A stretch of DNA of 64,000 nt, taken from NCBI GenBank assembly GCA_030015575.1, contig CM057347.1, forward strand, positions 406,628,248 to 406,692,247, in the 5' to 3' direction. The notes below the pieces were generated by a model. It searched no databases. It was given only the letters and a program-made list of their open reading frames with translations, and was not told the origin of the DNA. This document shows, in pieces, positions 12,001-23,141 of the stretch (positions within the stretch are counted from its first letter, which is position 1; each line of letters begins with the position of its first letter). Position numbers and translations under genes: made by a program. This DNA comes from Agapanthus africanus (taxonomy: Eukaryota > Streptophyta > Magnoliopsida > Asparagales > Amaryllidaceae).

Positions 12001-13749
12001 TCAGTTGTCTTTTATCTTTACCTTCTCTCGGGTTGCGAGTGCTCCTAGGATTAGGACAGTACACCTATTACGCTTAATGGATAGTCTTCTTCCAAACCAT
12101 AGGCTGGTGCCGAACGGTAGGGAAGGAAGAAAACCATTTAGCCTAACGATGGTGTACAGAAGGTAATGACTAAAGACATATAAAGGGATTTGGAGAGATG
12201 GCAAAGAAATATACGATTATAATTGTGAATCTGATAATGGAAGAGGCATTACTAAGAATACCCGGATACCCCTTCGAAACATTCATATGTTTCAGTTTCA
12301 CTGTGTATTGTTAAAAGAAAACCGATTTCCCAATTAGCCCTTGCTCCAGGGTATGTATTTACCAGGTTTGATTCTCACATCTGTATGGTTTTACAGACGA
12401 TGAGTGGGAGTAAGTTATTGGGAATTGGGTGATCATCGTCATTATATCGGGATTCGTTGTAATTTGTGATATTTGAGGAAATCGCCTGGGTTGTTTGCCG
12501 GACGGCAAATATTTGGTTTTGAATATTTATTGTTATGCACCAATTTCAAATTGATGTATCTGTACGTTTATTTTTATAAAGTGAGTTATAACTTTTTGAA
12601 ATTATGTCCATGACATTTACCTATATCAGTGGATGGTTAGGTAATGAGCATTAAACAGCGGTGTAATTCTTCTTAACTATAAGTACAGTTTTTAACCTAC
12701 GACACACAGGGAATGAGTTATTAGACTCAGGGGACTTATACAGAGTATTGTATGTTGTCCAGTGTCCATTAGGACAGAGGGGTTGGTACTCGTACTATAT
12801 TCTGTTTACTTGTGACTTCTCTAGTTCTTAGACATGTGTTTCATAGAAATGCAAGGTCTAAGTTTTAAGAAGTTATAGGTATGAGAATAAAGTAGAGAAC
12901 CAGGTGTTGCAACTATCAGGATTCTTCAAGGTGATCGAAGATGTAGATACTTGTGTATGGTATTCAGTTGATAGTAATGATTAAGAGAACTTGCTTCTCT
13001 TTCAGGTTACTCATAATTGGAAGCATTCCTAAGTTGAGTAATGTTGATCGGCCTCTCTCCATTTGGTTGACATGCACTGGAGACAGCTGCATGATTTGAA
13101 TCTGGTTCCAATTAAATCAGTGCCTCTTTTTCTATATTGGATATAGAATAGTTCATATCTTAACATTATTAAGGTATGGGGAGTTATCCAGCTTATGCTT
13201 AAAACCAGACTCTGGATAACTTAAGGCATGTTTCTGTAATGGCTGTTTGTGGGTTGACCCGGGCTATGACGAGGGTTGACTTTCTACCATCTGGAAGATC
13301 AATAGTGATATTGTTCTTGACTCGCCACAGTTTTAATAAAAATGGATTTTTTCAGAAAACAGTAGTGGGAGTATGGTAGAACTGGAAGTGATCCCAGAAC
13401 CGCAAACGATTACTGAAAATTTGATAAGAACCTAAAAATTCAATCTGGTTTGACATTCCATTGGCCACTCCGCAGATATGGTGGGTAACCTCAGGCACTC
13501 GAGAGGTACTTCGGTATGCTCAAGGACGGTGACAGGGAGGTTCTTATTTACCCAGATTTTTCACTACTGTTGTTCCAGGATATGAGACCCGGCAGGAGGA
13601 TGAGTATAGCATCGTTCTAAACCAGCTTTAGAAGTGCATGTGTATATGACTCTGCCAGAGGGTTGTCGTAGTCAGTGGGAGCAGCGGAAACATAGTGGAC
13701 AAGTAGCTTATGTCTATTTATGGACTAAAGCAGATATAGCGGAGATAGA
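9048..13749 (+). other. Copia-1 leader and unrecognised interior
   Basis: No long ORF. The stretch 10940-11090 matches the leader of copia A (51090-51470, opposite strand; shared 'acttgacatgtgacttatga'), so it is ancestral leader. It contains local duplications: about 139 bp apart at 10450-10720, about 409 bp apart at 11430-12215, and three copies of a TTGTTGGCYAAAGTCAAG motif (about 10829, 10922, 11009). A GC-rich inverted motif around 9243-9291 resembles one in Athila-1. Gag, protease and integrase could not be identified. Confidence 0.7.
11430..12215 (+). repeat. Tandem duplication of about 409 bp in Copia-1
   Basis: Copy 1 about 11430-11820 and copy 2 about 11836-12215; anchors 'ttgcgagtgctcctagg' start at 11624 and 12033. 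The copies differ by roughly 12-15% in places, so the duplication is older than the LTR divergence. Confidence 0.85.
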
Positions 13750-13849
13750 TCATCTATTTCTGAAGTGACAGTCATGGACTTTGACTTCATCAGAATAGGG
13801 GATGGATCTGTTAAGAAAGTAGTAGGGTGTGATGTCCTGGTATTTGGAT

Positions 13850-14660
13850 GACATATACAGAGTAGGAAGTGAAATTCCTATTCTACGATCGGTTATACTT
13901 TGGTTGTCACACAGTGGTTTCTCCACATAGGATATGGATATCATATCAGATATTCTGGTCACTAGATCTATGGTTTTAGATCTAGATTTAGGTAGTTTTC
14001 CAATCTGGGTACTTAGACAGCATTCTAAAGGTGTTTTAGAATGGACGACTCCTGACACGATAGTGTACCTGCAGGTGATGGAGTCACCCTCTCTAAAGGT
14101 GTCTTACAGACTAAAGGGGAGAGGGATGTGTATGATTGGCAGATCACTTGCTTAGGCAATTGAGTCAATCATAAGATGTCAAGTACCACACCAGACGTTG
14201 TTTTTGCACTAGATGCGATAATGTGATATTAATCCTATCCTGGAGAAACGTTCGGAAGCAGTTTTAGAACATAAGTGGATGTTCTAGGGAAGTGATAACG
14301 ACAGCCTCTTTTAGGAGACAGTTATCATTCCAGGTTTCCAAGGTAACCTGGATGACAGAGTGGCTGTCAGAGTTATAGTTTTCCCTCTGACGAGGGGCAG
14401 TATTTTGGACAGGTGGTCCAAGCGGATACTGAGAGAGGCATGGTGCAGGATACTGATTGGTTTTAGTTGACAATACAGTCTAAGAAGTTTGGATTTGGAG
14501 TTCATTCATGAACTAGGTCCCATCAGATATCCAGACATATTCTAAGATAGGTATTGCTCATTTCGGGAGATGGCTTTCTCCGCGAACTTGAGATTAAGAG
14601 AGACATAGAAAGAAACATCAGGGCGGATCCACTAGCTGAGGCTATTTCTCGAACGCAATA
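13850..14660 (+). pseudogene. pol: Copia-1 RT C-terminal and RNase H scraps
   Basis: Plus-strand frames show 'IGSEIPILRSVILWLSHSGF' (about 13861-13920), alignable with 'IGNDILMLQSVKRFLSHKF' of copia A. The following 73-codon frame 13934-14155 keeps spacing to a 'GMTLSK'-like site. The RNase H end is visible near 14525-14660, where 'RNIRADPLAEAISRTQ' matches 'ENNIADPFTKALPQTQ' of copia A. Stops and frame changes separate these pieces. The catalytic YVDD motif was not found. The match to copia A places Copia-1 in the same lineage. Confidence 0.75.
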
Positions 14661-14762
14661 GTTTCGCAAATGAGCTTTGTGAGACTGATTAGTAGAGGAG
14701 TTGGGTGTTCGGTATCACACAGGCTGTAAGTATGCGATATCGCAATAATTAGCCTTGAGTGC

Positions 14763-14773
14763 AAGTGGGAGAT
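14763..14773 (+). other. Copia-1 polypurine tract
   Basis: AAGTGGGAGAT lies immediately before the 3' LTR. Same tract, complement strand, borders the LTRs at 47112 and 53627. Confidence 0.9.
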
Positions 14774-16752
14774 TGTTTGATATAGTGCCCTCAGAGTCAA
14801 TTATTGGATCACAGGCACGTGATTGCAATGATTGAGGGAGGACCTATGCCGGTAGGACAGTCTTACTTAAGATGATAATATGCTATCTGGTTTATATTTA
14901 TCATCGTGTACTGCTTTAGGTGACCTTACAGGTCGCTATTACACGTTGATAGAGCCCTTAGGATTCTTGCTTGACTGCTAGCAGTATGATGGCGATCATA
15001 TACGTGGGAGCTGGGGTCTATAAGCACATCCTTAATGTGGTCCCTAGTCGTGGGAGTTTCGAGACTGGGCATCGATACTCCATTAGTAGACTAGTGTATA
15101 CAGTCGAGACCCCGATGAGGGGCGGTGGCTGGTCTCACAAGCCATTGGTGTCAGTTGGTTCACCTAAGATGCATACAGGTGCTCATTGGGTTATGAGTAC
15201 ACCAGACAGGACTCGCCGGGAACATGCTAGTTGGTATCATACCTGACGTCAGATAGCAGTTCCCTGGTGACATGTGTACAGGTTAGTTCATCGACCTGAG
15301 ATCGTCATTTGTCTCGTGTGAGTTCCCACTATGCTTTGATTACTACCCTACCACGGCTTAAAGGAGTCGTGCAAACAGGTTTTAGTTGGGTACCGTGCCG
15401 AGCCACATGGAGGCAGTGAGCGGGTCGGCAGGGGTTTCGTCTCTCCCGGTATTGGGGGTGAGATCGCGCTGTGTCTAGGAAAGCCATTACACGAAGTCCT
15501 TGGCCAAGACAGGAGATTTACTGGTAGGTATTCCAGTAGTATCTCAGGGTGTTCTGGGCTACACTCCGACACGACTTGTACCGCTTTTGGGGGTCTGACT
15601 TTTACCAACCCCCTAGGCCCGCCATGCGATGCTCATAGATGAACGGACCGGACTGTACGGATATTGTCACTGACAGGCTCAGTAGGATGTCAGGATGAGT
15701 TCTCTCATCGACTTCCCTTTTGGTCAGTATCTGGTAGCCCGTTACGTACAGCCAGTACCTCTGACGTGCTAGTGGTTAAATCTACAGCCAATGTATTGAC
15801 GAGTCTTTAGAGTCCCCCACAGACAGTTTTCAAGTTTCAGGCGAAACGTTGTAGAGGCCGTATGATATATGGCAGGGTCCGATCATATACGTGCAATAGT
15901 GCATGGATCATGATCGGGCGGATCATACTAGTGGGCTTTAATTTAAGCCGGATCCTAGTATTAGATTTGTTGGATTACTTTAGTCTCGTCGCATTCGCAT
16001 TCAGTCGGAATGCGGATGCAGGTATGTATATACAGGTGAGGGGTATCCTTGTGATCCGTCACGAGTTTACTTTAGATGTTGCCGTATCTTTTTGTTGTTG
16101 CAAACATTTGGATTAATGTTTGTTAATGAAAATTATGAGCATAAAATCATGGTTAAGATCATTAATTGTGACACATGCACAAGTGATGACTCATGGTCTC
16201 TTTTCTTGTGCATGTGTCACATTATATGATGGATTTCTGAGTTGATTTGATGAGAGGAGAGAGAGGGGCAGCCAAGGGCAAGGTTCACTCTTGTATTATT
16301 CTCTTCTTGCTCTATTTTTATCATATGAATCACAAAAAAGAAAGATAGCCTCTTCTTCTTCCTCTAGCTCATAATCGTCATTAATGACAACACCTTCAAC
16401 CTCCATCCAAATCAATGGATGCAAGAGACAAAGTGATCACAAACATTCTCTACAACACCTTGGACACGTCGGCTAGCACACTTCATGCCCGAGTTGCTTC
16501 GGACGAAGCGGGAGCCCGTAAAAAGACTCGAAGATGTGGTGCCCTTTTCGACGAGGAGATCAAGACCGGAGATACCGCGAGGAGCTTGGGATGGTGGCTA
16601 AAGACCAAAGGACACGGATCGATCGGTATAGCTTTCCAACCCTCTCTCTAGATAGCTAGTTGTAGGTTAATGGTTCGATCTAGGTTTTAAGCATACGATA
16701 GCGCCGCATTTTGGCCTCGTACAGACGACCGAGGCGCTACTGTAGTCTTATA
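14774..16752 (+). repeat. Copia-1 3' LTR
   Basis: Begins TGTTTGATATAGTGCCC and ends CTTATA; the terminal CA has become TA. Ends are followed by the GTTAT target duplication. Contains the hairpin at 16167-16221. Confidence 0.92.
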
Positions 16753-16757
16753 GTTAT

Positions 16758-18107
16758 ATATATGTACACCTATATAATATATATCATCATAATGATCTGT
16801 GCATGTATTCTTATTCATTGCAGGGCTGATGTGCCCGATATGAGGGGCTGATGTGCCCGTTGTAAGGGGCCGATATGCCCGATGTGAAGGGCCGATGTGT
16901 CCGATATGAGGGCCGATATGGAGGAGATGGTCCTCTTTTCGCTAAACTTTCACCTTTTTCTGTCGGCGAGAGTAATCTTGATCGATCACCGAGTCCTGAA
17001 CCTGTCGTCAAACTTTTTAAATTTTAGAGGACAGCCGCGGGGGGGGGGGGGCTGCTCTAGCTTCACCTTAGTAGCATTCTCCACGGGTGGAGGAGATCTC
17101 TTCAGCACGGCAGTCTTTTTATGAGGGGTTGATGTGCCCGATATGAGGGGCCGATATGCCCGATGTGAGGGCCGATGTGCCCGATATGAGGGCCAATATG
17201 GGGGTCGATTTGAGGGAATTTGGGGATTTAATTTGTCTTGATGGACACCGGTTCGCCACGATGAGGATTCCGTGAGGATGACATGTTTTATCCCATACTC
17301 CGCATTTATTTGATATGCACTTGCTTCATGTATTAGTAGTACCTGATAGAGTACCTTTCATGACTGTTGCATATACATATTGTCATACTTATGCTATCAG
17401 ATTACATGTGATAGATTATCGCTGTTAGTACATACTTGTGATTACTGTATGATGTTATTTACTATTCATGAGTTGGCAACACACCCCCATTGTGCCGCAG
17501 GGTTTTTAGGTCTGATCATCAGAGTGGTCGTGGCAGGGCGCTTTTTTATCTCTACTTTTGCGGATACCGCTACGGTTAGCTGTGAAGCCGTTTTCTATAG
17601 GTAGGTTGCAGTTATCCGATGATGTACATTGTATATTTCTTGTATCTAGTACCTCCATCTAGCACCTTCATGTATTGACTTAGAGACGAGTTGTGAGGAT
17701 CTATGTTGTTTATTCTTATGACTCTGGTTGTCGTGCTTGTGTGAGCCGGCCTTTATATATGTGGATTATCTCATTTCTTCGCAACGGCGTTATATATCTA
17801 TTGTGGTGGTTGTTTCCGCCGTTGGGCGAGATTTGCTCCCGTTTGGGGATGTTTTACTTTTATCTTATGTTCGTACCCGTTTCGGGGCTAGCCTTTACAA
17901 AGGAGGTGCTGCCGAAATTTTTATGAAAAAAGAAAAAAAACAAACATTAAGTTTTAAAGTTTTGCATCGAGATTTTTTAAAAGTGATCTATCTTTCTTTC
18001 TTGTAATGGTTTAGATTGCTGGGTTTTTCGGCTTACTTAATTGCGTTACGCCTATTGACGTTACGTAGTTTAAGTGCCGGTCATGTGCCCAATTTTTGGC
18101 AGTGACA
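16758..18107 (+). repeat. Tekay-2 LTR, right fragment
   Basis: Resumes the LTR interrupted at 7027 and ends GACA at 18107, four bases before the primer binding site. Contains a 20-21 bp minisatellite (unit like GGGCCGATGTGCCCGATATGA) at about 16826-17200, split by a foreign Tat gag fragment (16924-17115). Confidence 0.85.
16924..17115 (-). other. Tat gag fragment embedded in Tekay-2 LTR
   Basis: On the minus strand this 192-bp piece matches Tat-2 gag 37402-37587, ending exactly at GGACCATCTC, where Tat-2 gag is itself interrupted by Tekay LTR sequence. It includes a run of 13 G (17039-17051) absent from the Tat-2 copy. Minisatellite units flank it on both sides. Confidence 0.85.
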
Positions 18108-18111
18108 AAGT

Positions 18112-18123
18112 TGGTATCAGAGC
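18112..18123 (+). promoter_or_regulatory. Tekay-2 primer binding site
   Basis: TGGTATCAGAGC, initiator tRNA-Met type, four bases past the LTR end. Bases 18124-18345 are the leader, similar to that of Tekay-1. Confidence 0.92.
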
Positions 18124-18345
18124 GCTAGGTTTTACCTTTCGGAGTGTAGCATGACCTTGGTATGATGGAGTAGGTAGTTTAAGCAGAGTAGTGTAGAGTG
18201 TGTATGTTCCGCGGCATACTTACGACACGGTGCTCCGCCTAAGCGACCTTAGGACTTATTGCTTGAAATTCCTTCTGTGATTATTTATATCCTTGTGACC
18301 CGATTTCTGTGTCCTTATCGAATCATGTTTCCATTTCCAGCCTTT

Positions 18346-19094
18346 ATGCCGCCGAAGACTACGAGGGCACAGAGAGCGGCCGTGAGGGACGAGGTCAGAG
18401 TTGACTCGTATGAGACGAGGACTGACCAGGGCGGTACGCCCGTTGTGCAGGAGCAGATTGTTCCACCTTCGACAGACCATATGGCTATGCTAGGGGCTGG
18501 TATACAGGATTTGCGCTAGATGATGGGGTCGTTAGTTGAGGCCATTCGAGCGCAGGGGCAGGCAGTTGTTCCACCCGTTACGGGGACTGTGTTGGTGCCT
18601 ACTGTTCAGGCAGTTGTACCTGCAGCTACGGAGGTGATCACCGTATCGTTATCGGAGTTCATGAGGCTGAGGCCTCCGGTTTTCACTGTCATCGATGCAG
18701 CTGAGGATCCGCAGTCGTTTATCGATCGGATGGCCAGGATATGTCGTTCGCTTAGATGCTCCGACGCGAGATGGGTGGAGTTCGCGAGCTTTCATTTAGA
18801 GGGTCTGGCCCAGAAGTGGTACGAGTCCTTAGAGAAGGGCAGAGCCGCAGGTCTTTCTCCTATGACCTGGGCTGAGTTTGTAACGGTGTTTCATGCGCGT
18901 TTTCTTCCGCTGAGCATCAGGGATGCTCGAGCGTGCAGATTCGAGTCGTTACGCCAGACTCAGGGTATGACGATGGCCGAGTATGATGTGCTGTTTACCG
19001 AGCTGTCTGTGTATGCTCCGTATTTGGTAGCTACGGAGGAGATGCGGGTCAAGAGGTTTGTTCGATGCCTGCTTACCTATTTGTTTCTCGCTAT
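18346..19094 (+). pseudogene. gag: Tekay-2 gag, N-terminal half, one stop, cut by Tat-2
   Basis: Starts 'MPPKTTRAQRAAVRDEVRVD', parallel to Tekay-1 gag. A TAG at 18517-18519 interrupts the frame after 'GIQDLR'. The capsid (retrotransposon gag) domain follows with 'LRPPVFT', 'HLEGLAQKWYESL' and 'FHARFLP', then 'RVKRFVRCLL'. Coding similarity ends near 19090, where Tat-2 LTR begins. The zinc knuckle and all of pol are missing from the window. Gag would form the virus-like particle. This is the capsid region that Tekay-1 lost. Confidence 0.88.
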
Positions 19095-19388
19095 TATTTC
19101 CCCCAATCAGAGCAAAGCTCTGTTCAAAATTCAAATATTGAAATGAAGCAACGCTTTAGATGCAGCGCCAAGTGTGCTGCGCCCTAAGCAGCGCATTACG
19201 TGCAAAACACGTGGGCGCTAGCACTGGGTGCGCTGCGCTCTAAGCAGCACACCATGTGTGCGCTAGCGCTAGGTGCGCTGCGCTCCAAGCAGTGCACCAC
19301 GTCTCAAGCACGGGTGCGCTGCCTTTTAAGCAGCGCACTACGTGTAAAGCACGGGTGCGCTAGCGCTGGAACTAAAAGCTCCCTACCG

Positions 19389-20185
19389 TTAGATCAAAGA
19401 TCTAATAATAATGATAAATTATTAATTAATCAGAATTAAATTCTTTTAAGGAAAGATTCCTCAAAATCTTTCCAAATAACAAAATTGTGCTCTGTAAATC
19501 AGAGCACCGTTGGATCAAATGATCCAATGGTAAATAAAAATTACCAAAAGACAGAATAAATTCTGTATGGAAAGATTTATCAATCTTGTTAAAAAATAAG
19601 AAGATTGCCTTCTGTAAAACAGAAGCCCTAGGATCAAAGATCCAATGGTGGGGAAACATCTCCAAATCAATCAGAGAAAGATCTTTTTAACTGATTCAAC
19701 AAATCAGCTTGCCCTATATAAAGGCCCCTGGACTTCAAGTCTCAATAGACAGAGATATACAAAAAGAGAGAGAATAAACCTCCCCAAAAAACTTAGAGAA
19801 ATTCAAAAGAGCAAGCTCTTACAAGACGATTTTTCTTCAAGGTAAGAATAAATGATGATGAACACAGAGATGAAATCATCTCATGATTAAGAAAGAAGGA
19901 TTCATTTCTTTAAAAAGATCATAGATCTACAAAGACAAAAAGTATTTCACAAAGAGATCAAAAGATCTCATCATAAAATAAAAGAAGAACTTACTTCTCA
20001 CAGATCATAGATCTATAAGACTAAAGTCTTTCTCAAAGAGATCATGAACATCTCATTATAAAAAGGAGGGGAGAATAATTCAATTCTCTTAAGGATCATA
20101 GATCCATAAAGGCAAAGCCTTTCATCAATATAAGAGATTGAAATAAAATAAGAACGGTTGTTCTTAGATCCCGAGACAAAGTCTC
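19389..20185 (+). repeat. Cluster of perfect short hairpins with A-rich loops (Tat-2 LTR)
   Basis: Examples: 19389 stem TTAGATC loop AAA; 19450 stem GGAAAGATT loop of 6; 19487 stem GTGCTCTG loop TAAAT; 19510 stem TTGGATC loop AAAT; 19551 stem ACAGAAT loop AA; 19609 stem CTTCTGT loop AAA; 19807 stem AAGAGC loop AA; 19867 stem GAGATGA loop AA; 20017 stem AAGACT loop AA; 20108 stem AAAGGC loop AAA; 20173 stem GAGAC loop AAA. Stems are unrelated in sequence. Confidence 0.9.
19731..19740 (+). promoter_or_regulatory. Probable Tat-2 LTR TATA box
   Basis: CTATATAAAG sits about 640 bases into the LTR, with GC-rich repeats and a CACGTG site (near 19209) upstream. Confidence 0.6.
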
Positions 20186-21712
20186 TTTTAAAAGTACATA
20201 AATTGTTTCTCAGATCATAAAATTGATCAGATGCGTTTTGCGCTCTTGAACTGCGCTTCTGTGCTTTCTAGACTGGCGCTCAGCGCCGAATGCGCCACGC
20301 GTCAATCGCGCATGTACTGCTTAATAACTAGCGCCTTGCGCTTCTGAAATAGCGCACTGTGCTCATGGGCTGGCGCTCAGCGCCAAGCGTACCACGTGTC
20401 ACTCACGTGTGCGCCAGTAAACTGAAAGCGCAATGCGCTCATGAATTAGCGCTCTGCACTCATAAATTGGCATCATGCGCTCATCATCTGGCGCTTAGCG
20501 CCGAGCGTGACATATGTCCCTTACATGTGCGCTACTTGGCAGAAGCGCACTGCACTCTTTGATCAGCGCAAAGCGCCAAGCGCATCATGTGTTGCGCTGA
20601 CAGAACATAAATTGCTCTCTAATAAATCCCAGAGCTATGATGAATGCTCAACATTCAATAAAAGACAAAACATTATTAGAATGCAATTCAATGCTCAGTA
20701 TTGTTAAAAGGGCCAAGCCCAAATAAAGGCTCCAACAGCCCAAAATAAATGTTAAAACATTTTTTAACTTGATTGGACTTAGCCCAAGATTGGCCATAAG
20801 TCCTCAAATTCAGATTAATTGAGCCCACATGCTCATAAATCTTTTAACAGATCTTAGTTCCAAATTGGACTACAGATCTTTCAACCAACTCACACTGGTT
20901 CAAGAGTACCTCTGATATATGTCGTCGTAATCCTTCAACGTCTTCAGAGAGGTGACCGGTCCCGGCTGGTCCCTTCCGAAAGGCGGTGCACAGGACCGCG
21001 ATGTCCTGACGCTGGGGTTCGGGGCAGATGCTACATGGTTTTATCCGTCCACCTCTCCAAACATGCCAAGTTGATTTATGGCACCGTGTATCGGAGGTTT
21101 AGACGGATGCGGCCGATGTAGCAGACTTCGTCAGATTCCCCCTCGCTTGAGGGGTTTTTGATTGTGGGGATGCTCTTCCCTGCAGGCGCAAGCCCCTGCA
21201 GTTAATTACGCTACCGCATCACGGTAACAACTTTCTCCTTCTCCAGAATTTCACTTCGTGTCGTGTGTGTTTGTTTTGTTTGTGGTTGCCCGTGGATTGT
21301 ATACGGAGACTAAATAATGCCGTCGCCCGTAGGACGTGGATTAGTCCAAATCCGTATTTACTTAGATTTGGGTTTGGTATTTTTAGTTTAAGGATGCATT
21401 AGTCGCGTTGCGGCTAAGATCAACTTAAACGTTCGTTAAGGATACGATAGTCCTATTTGAGACTAGGATCAACTTAACGTGATAATCCATTTAATATCTG
21501 GCCATCGGGACTCGTCACCTCTCTAACATCGTTGAAGGATTATAACGGCAGATGTCAGAGGAGTTCAGAGATGTACCCTTGAACCAAAGTTGATTTGGAG
21601 TTTTATAGTCCATTTAAATGTTTAAGGATACGTTAGCCGTGTTTGGAGGCTAAGATCAACTTAAACGGGATCGTTTAGATCCGGCAAAAGAGCATTTGGA
21701 GACTCTATTGTT

Positions 21713-21960
21713 CCAGTTTAGGGACGTAGTGGTCCATAGGTAGTTTAGGGATGTTGCGGTCCATGCTCCAGTTTAGGGACGTGGTGGTCCATATTCCAGT
21801 TTAGGGACGTGGTGGTCTGATATTAGTTTAGGGACGTTTCGGTCCGACATTAGTTTAGGGACGTTTCGGTCCGATATTAGTTTAGGAACGTTTCGGTCCG
21901 ACATTAGTTTAAGGACGTTTCGGTCCAATATTAGTTTAGGGACGTTTCGGTCCGACATTG
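21713..21960 (-). repeat. 27-bp tandem array in Tat-1 3' LTR, about 9 units
   Basis: Unit like ATTAGTTTAGGGACGTTTCGGTCCG. The 5' LTR copy (33841-34117) has about 10 units. Being divisible by three, it reads as a 9-residue repeat (SDRNVPKLI) on the minus strand; no reason to think this is translated. Confidence 0.9.
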
Positions 21961-22973
21961 ATATGTGGTTGTCGGGACCTGTCATCTCTCTGACGTCGTT
22001 GAAGGATTACAACGACATGTGTCAGAGGAGTTCAGAGATGTACCCTTGAACCCGTAGTAAATTGATTTAGGAGAGCAATCTTGCTCAGTCAATTTAATTT
22101 AAGGGCTTATGGCCAAAATTGGGCTAAGTCCAGTTTCAACATTTTTTGTCTTCGGCCTGTGCTAGAGCTTTACCCCTTTTTAGTAATGCACTGCATTATT
22201 CTTGTTTTGATTGGGCTTTGCCCTTTTATAAATGATGCAGAGCATCTATTTTTTTGTTTGGGCTTTACCCCCCTTTTAAAAATGCATATCATTTTTTATT
22301 AGGCCTGTTAGGCCTTTTAATTAGGCTCTGTCCCTTTTCTTTAATAATGCAGAGCATTAAATACTCTGACAGCGCCCCACGTGGCTTGTCAAGCGCTTTG
22401 CGCTAAGTATTGAGCGCAAACTCATATGGTGGTGACACGTGTCACGCTCTGGTGAGCGCAAGCGCAACAGTGCAGTGCGCTGCGCTAGTGCGCTGCGCTG
22501 TTGCGCTGCTGACACGTGGCGCGCTCTTGTGAGTTGCGCCAACTCCAGAGAGCAAAGCTCTTATTTCATAGCGCAAGTGGTTTAGATGCTGACACGTGGC
22601 GCTCTCCCAAGAGCGCAACAGCGCAGTTTGCAAGTGCAAAGCACCAAGAATATTTTAGATTCAAGAACAGAAGTGCAAAGCACTATTTGATTTCTTGATC
22701 TAATTTAGATCAAAGAAAAATAAGTTTTTTCTTGTTTTTCTTATCTCAGAGAACCAAAGATTCATGAAAAGTGCAAATCACTATTTTATTTTATTTTATT
22801 TTTATTAAAAATCATTGATCTTGTTTTTAAATCTATAATCTGTTCATAAGAGAACTTTCTCTTTTTCTCAAGTTTTTTACCTTTTTTATTCTTGAGGAGT
22901 TTCTCGGAGTTCTCTCTCTCTTTTGTTTTAGAAAAAAATGTTGATGCCCTTGAATTGAGGTCTGAGGTCCTTT

Positions 22974-22981
22974 TTATAGTG
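22974..22981 (-). promoter_or_regulatory. Probable Tat-1 LTR TATA box
   Basis: The minus strand reads CTATAAAAAGG here; the same box is in the 5' LTR near 35120-35130. The G-box block lies upstream of it, as expected for U3. Confidence 0.6.
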
Positions 22982-23141
22982 CCAATAAATTAGTTAAATT
23001 TGTTAAAGAGATCTTTCTCTGAGTGATTTGGGGAATTTTCCCCACCGTTGGATTTTTGATCCAAGGGCTTCTGCTTTGCAGAAGAAAATCTTCTTGTTTT
23101 AATAAGAACAGAAAAGAATTCTTAAAATTTTAATTCTGTTT

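Larger units (their letters stand above)
7028..16752 (+). mobile_element. Copia-1: complete Angela/BARE-like Ty1/copia element, non-coding
   Basis: Two direct LTRs (7028-9035 and 14774-16752) bound a 5.7-kb interior with primer binding site and polypurine tract. The 5-base target duplication GTTAT is present at 7023-7027 and 16753-16757. The empty site can be checked inside this window: the Tekay LTR fragment at 37610-38221 (reverse strand) runs through the same spot without an insertion. LTR identity is about 95-96% by eye, but the interior has no intact domain. Only scraps of RT and RNase H are recognisable near 13850-14650. It therefore looks like a non-autonomous copy mobilised by proteins from a relative such as copia A. 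Confidence 0.92.
19095..20966 (+). repeat. Tat-2 5' LTR, left part
   Basis: The start, TATTTCCCCCAATCAGAGC, aligns with the Tat-1 LTR terminus TGTTTACCCCAATCAGAGC with G to A and A to C changes; the boundary is good to a few bases. Very dense in short inverted repeats (see findings) and contains GGCGCTNAGCGCC three times (20275, 20374, 20488). Continues at 35767. Confidence 0.8.

Noticed and set aside
21713-21960. CRISPR-like array
   Set aside because: Units are contiguous with no unique spacers, and the context is a plant retrotransposon.
21773-21985. ORF with 9-residue repeats (DRNVPKL) and its twin at 33903-34142
   Set aside because: A 27-bp tandem repeat is always open if one unit is open; located in the LTR with no sign of translation.
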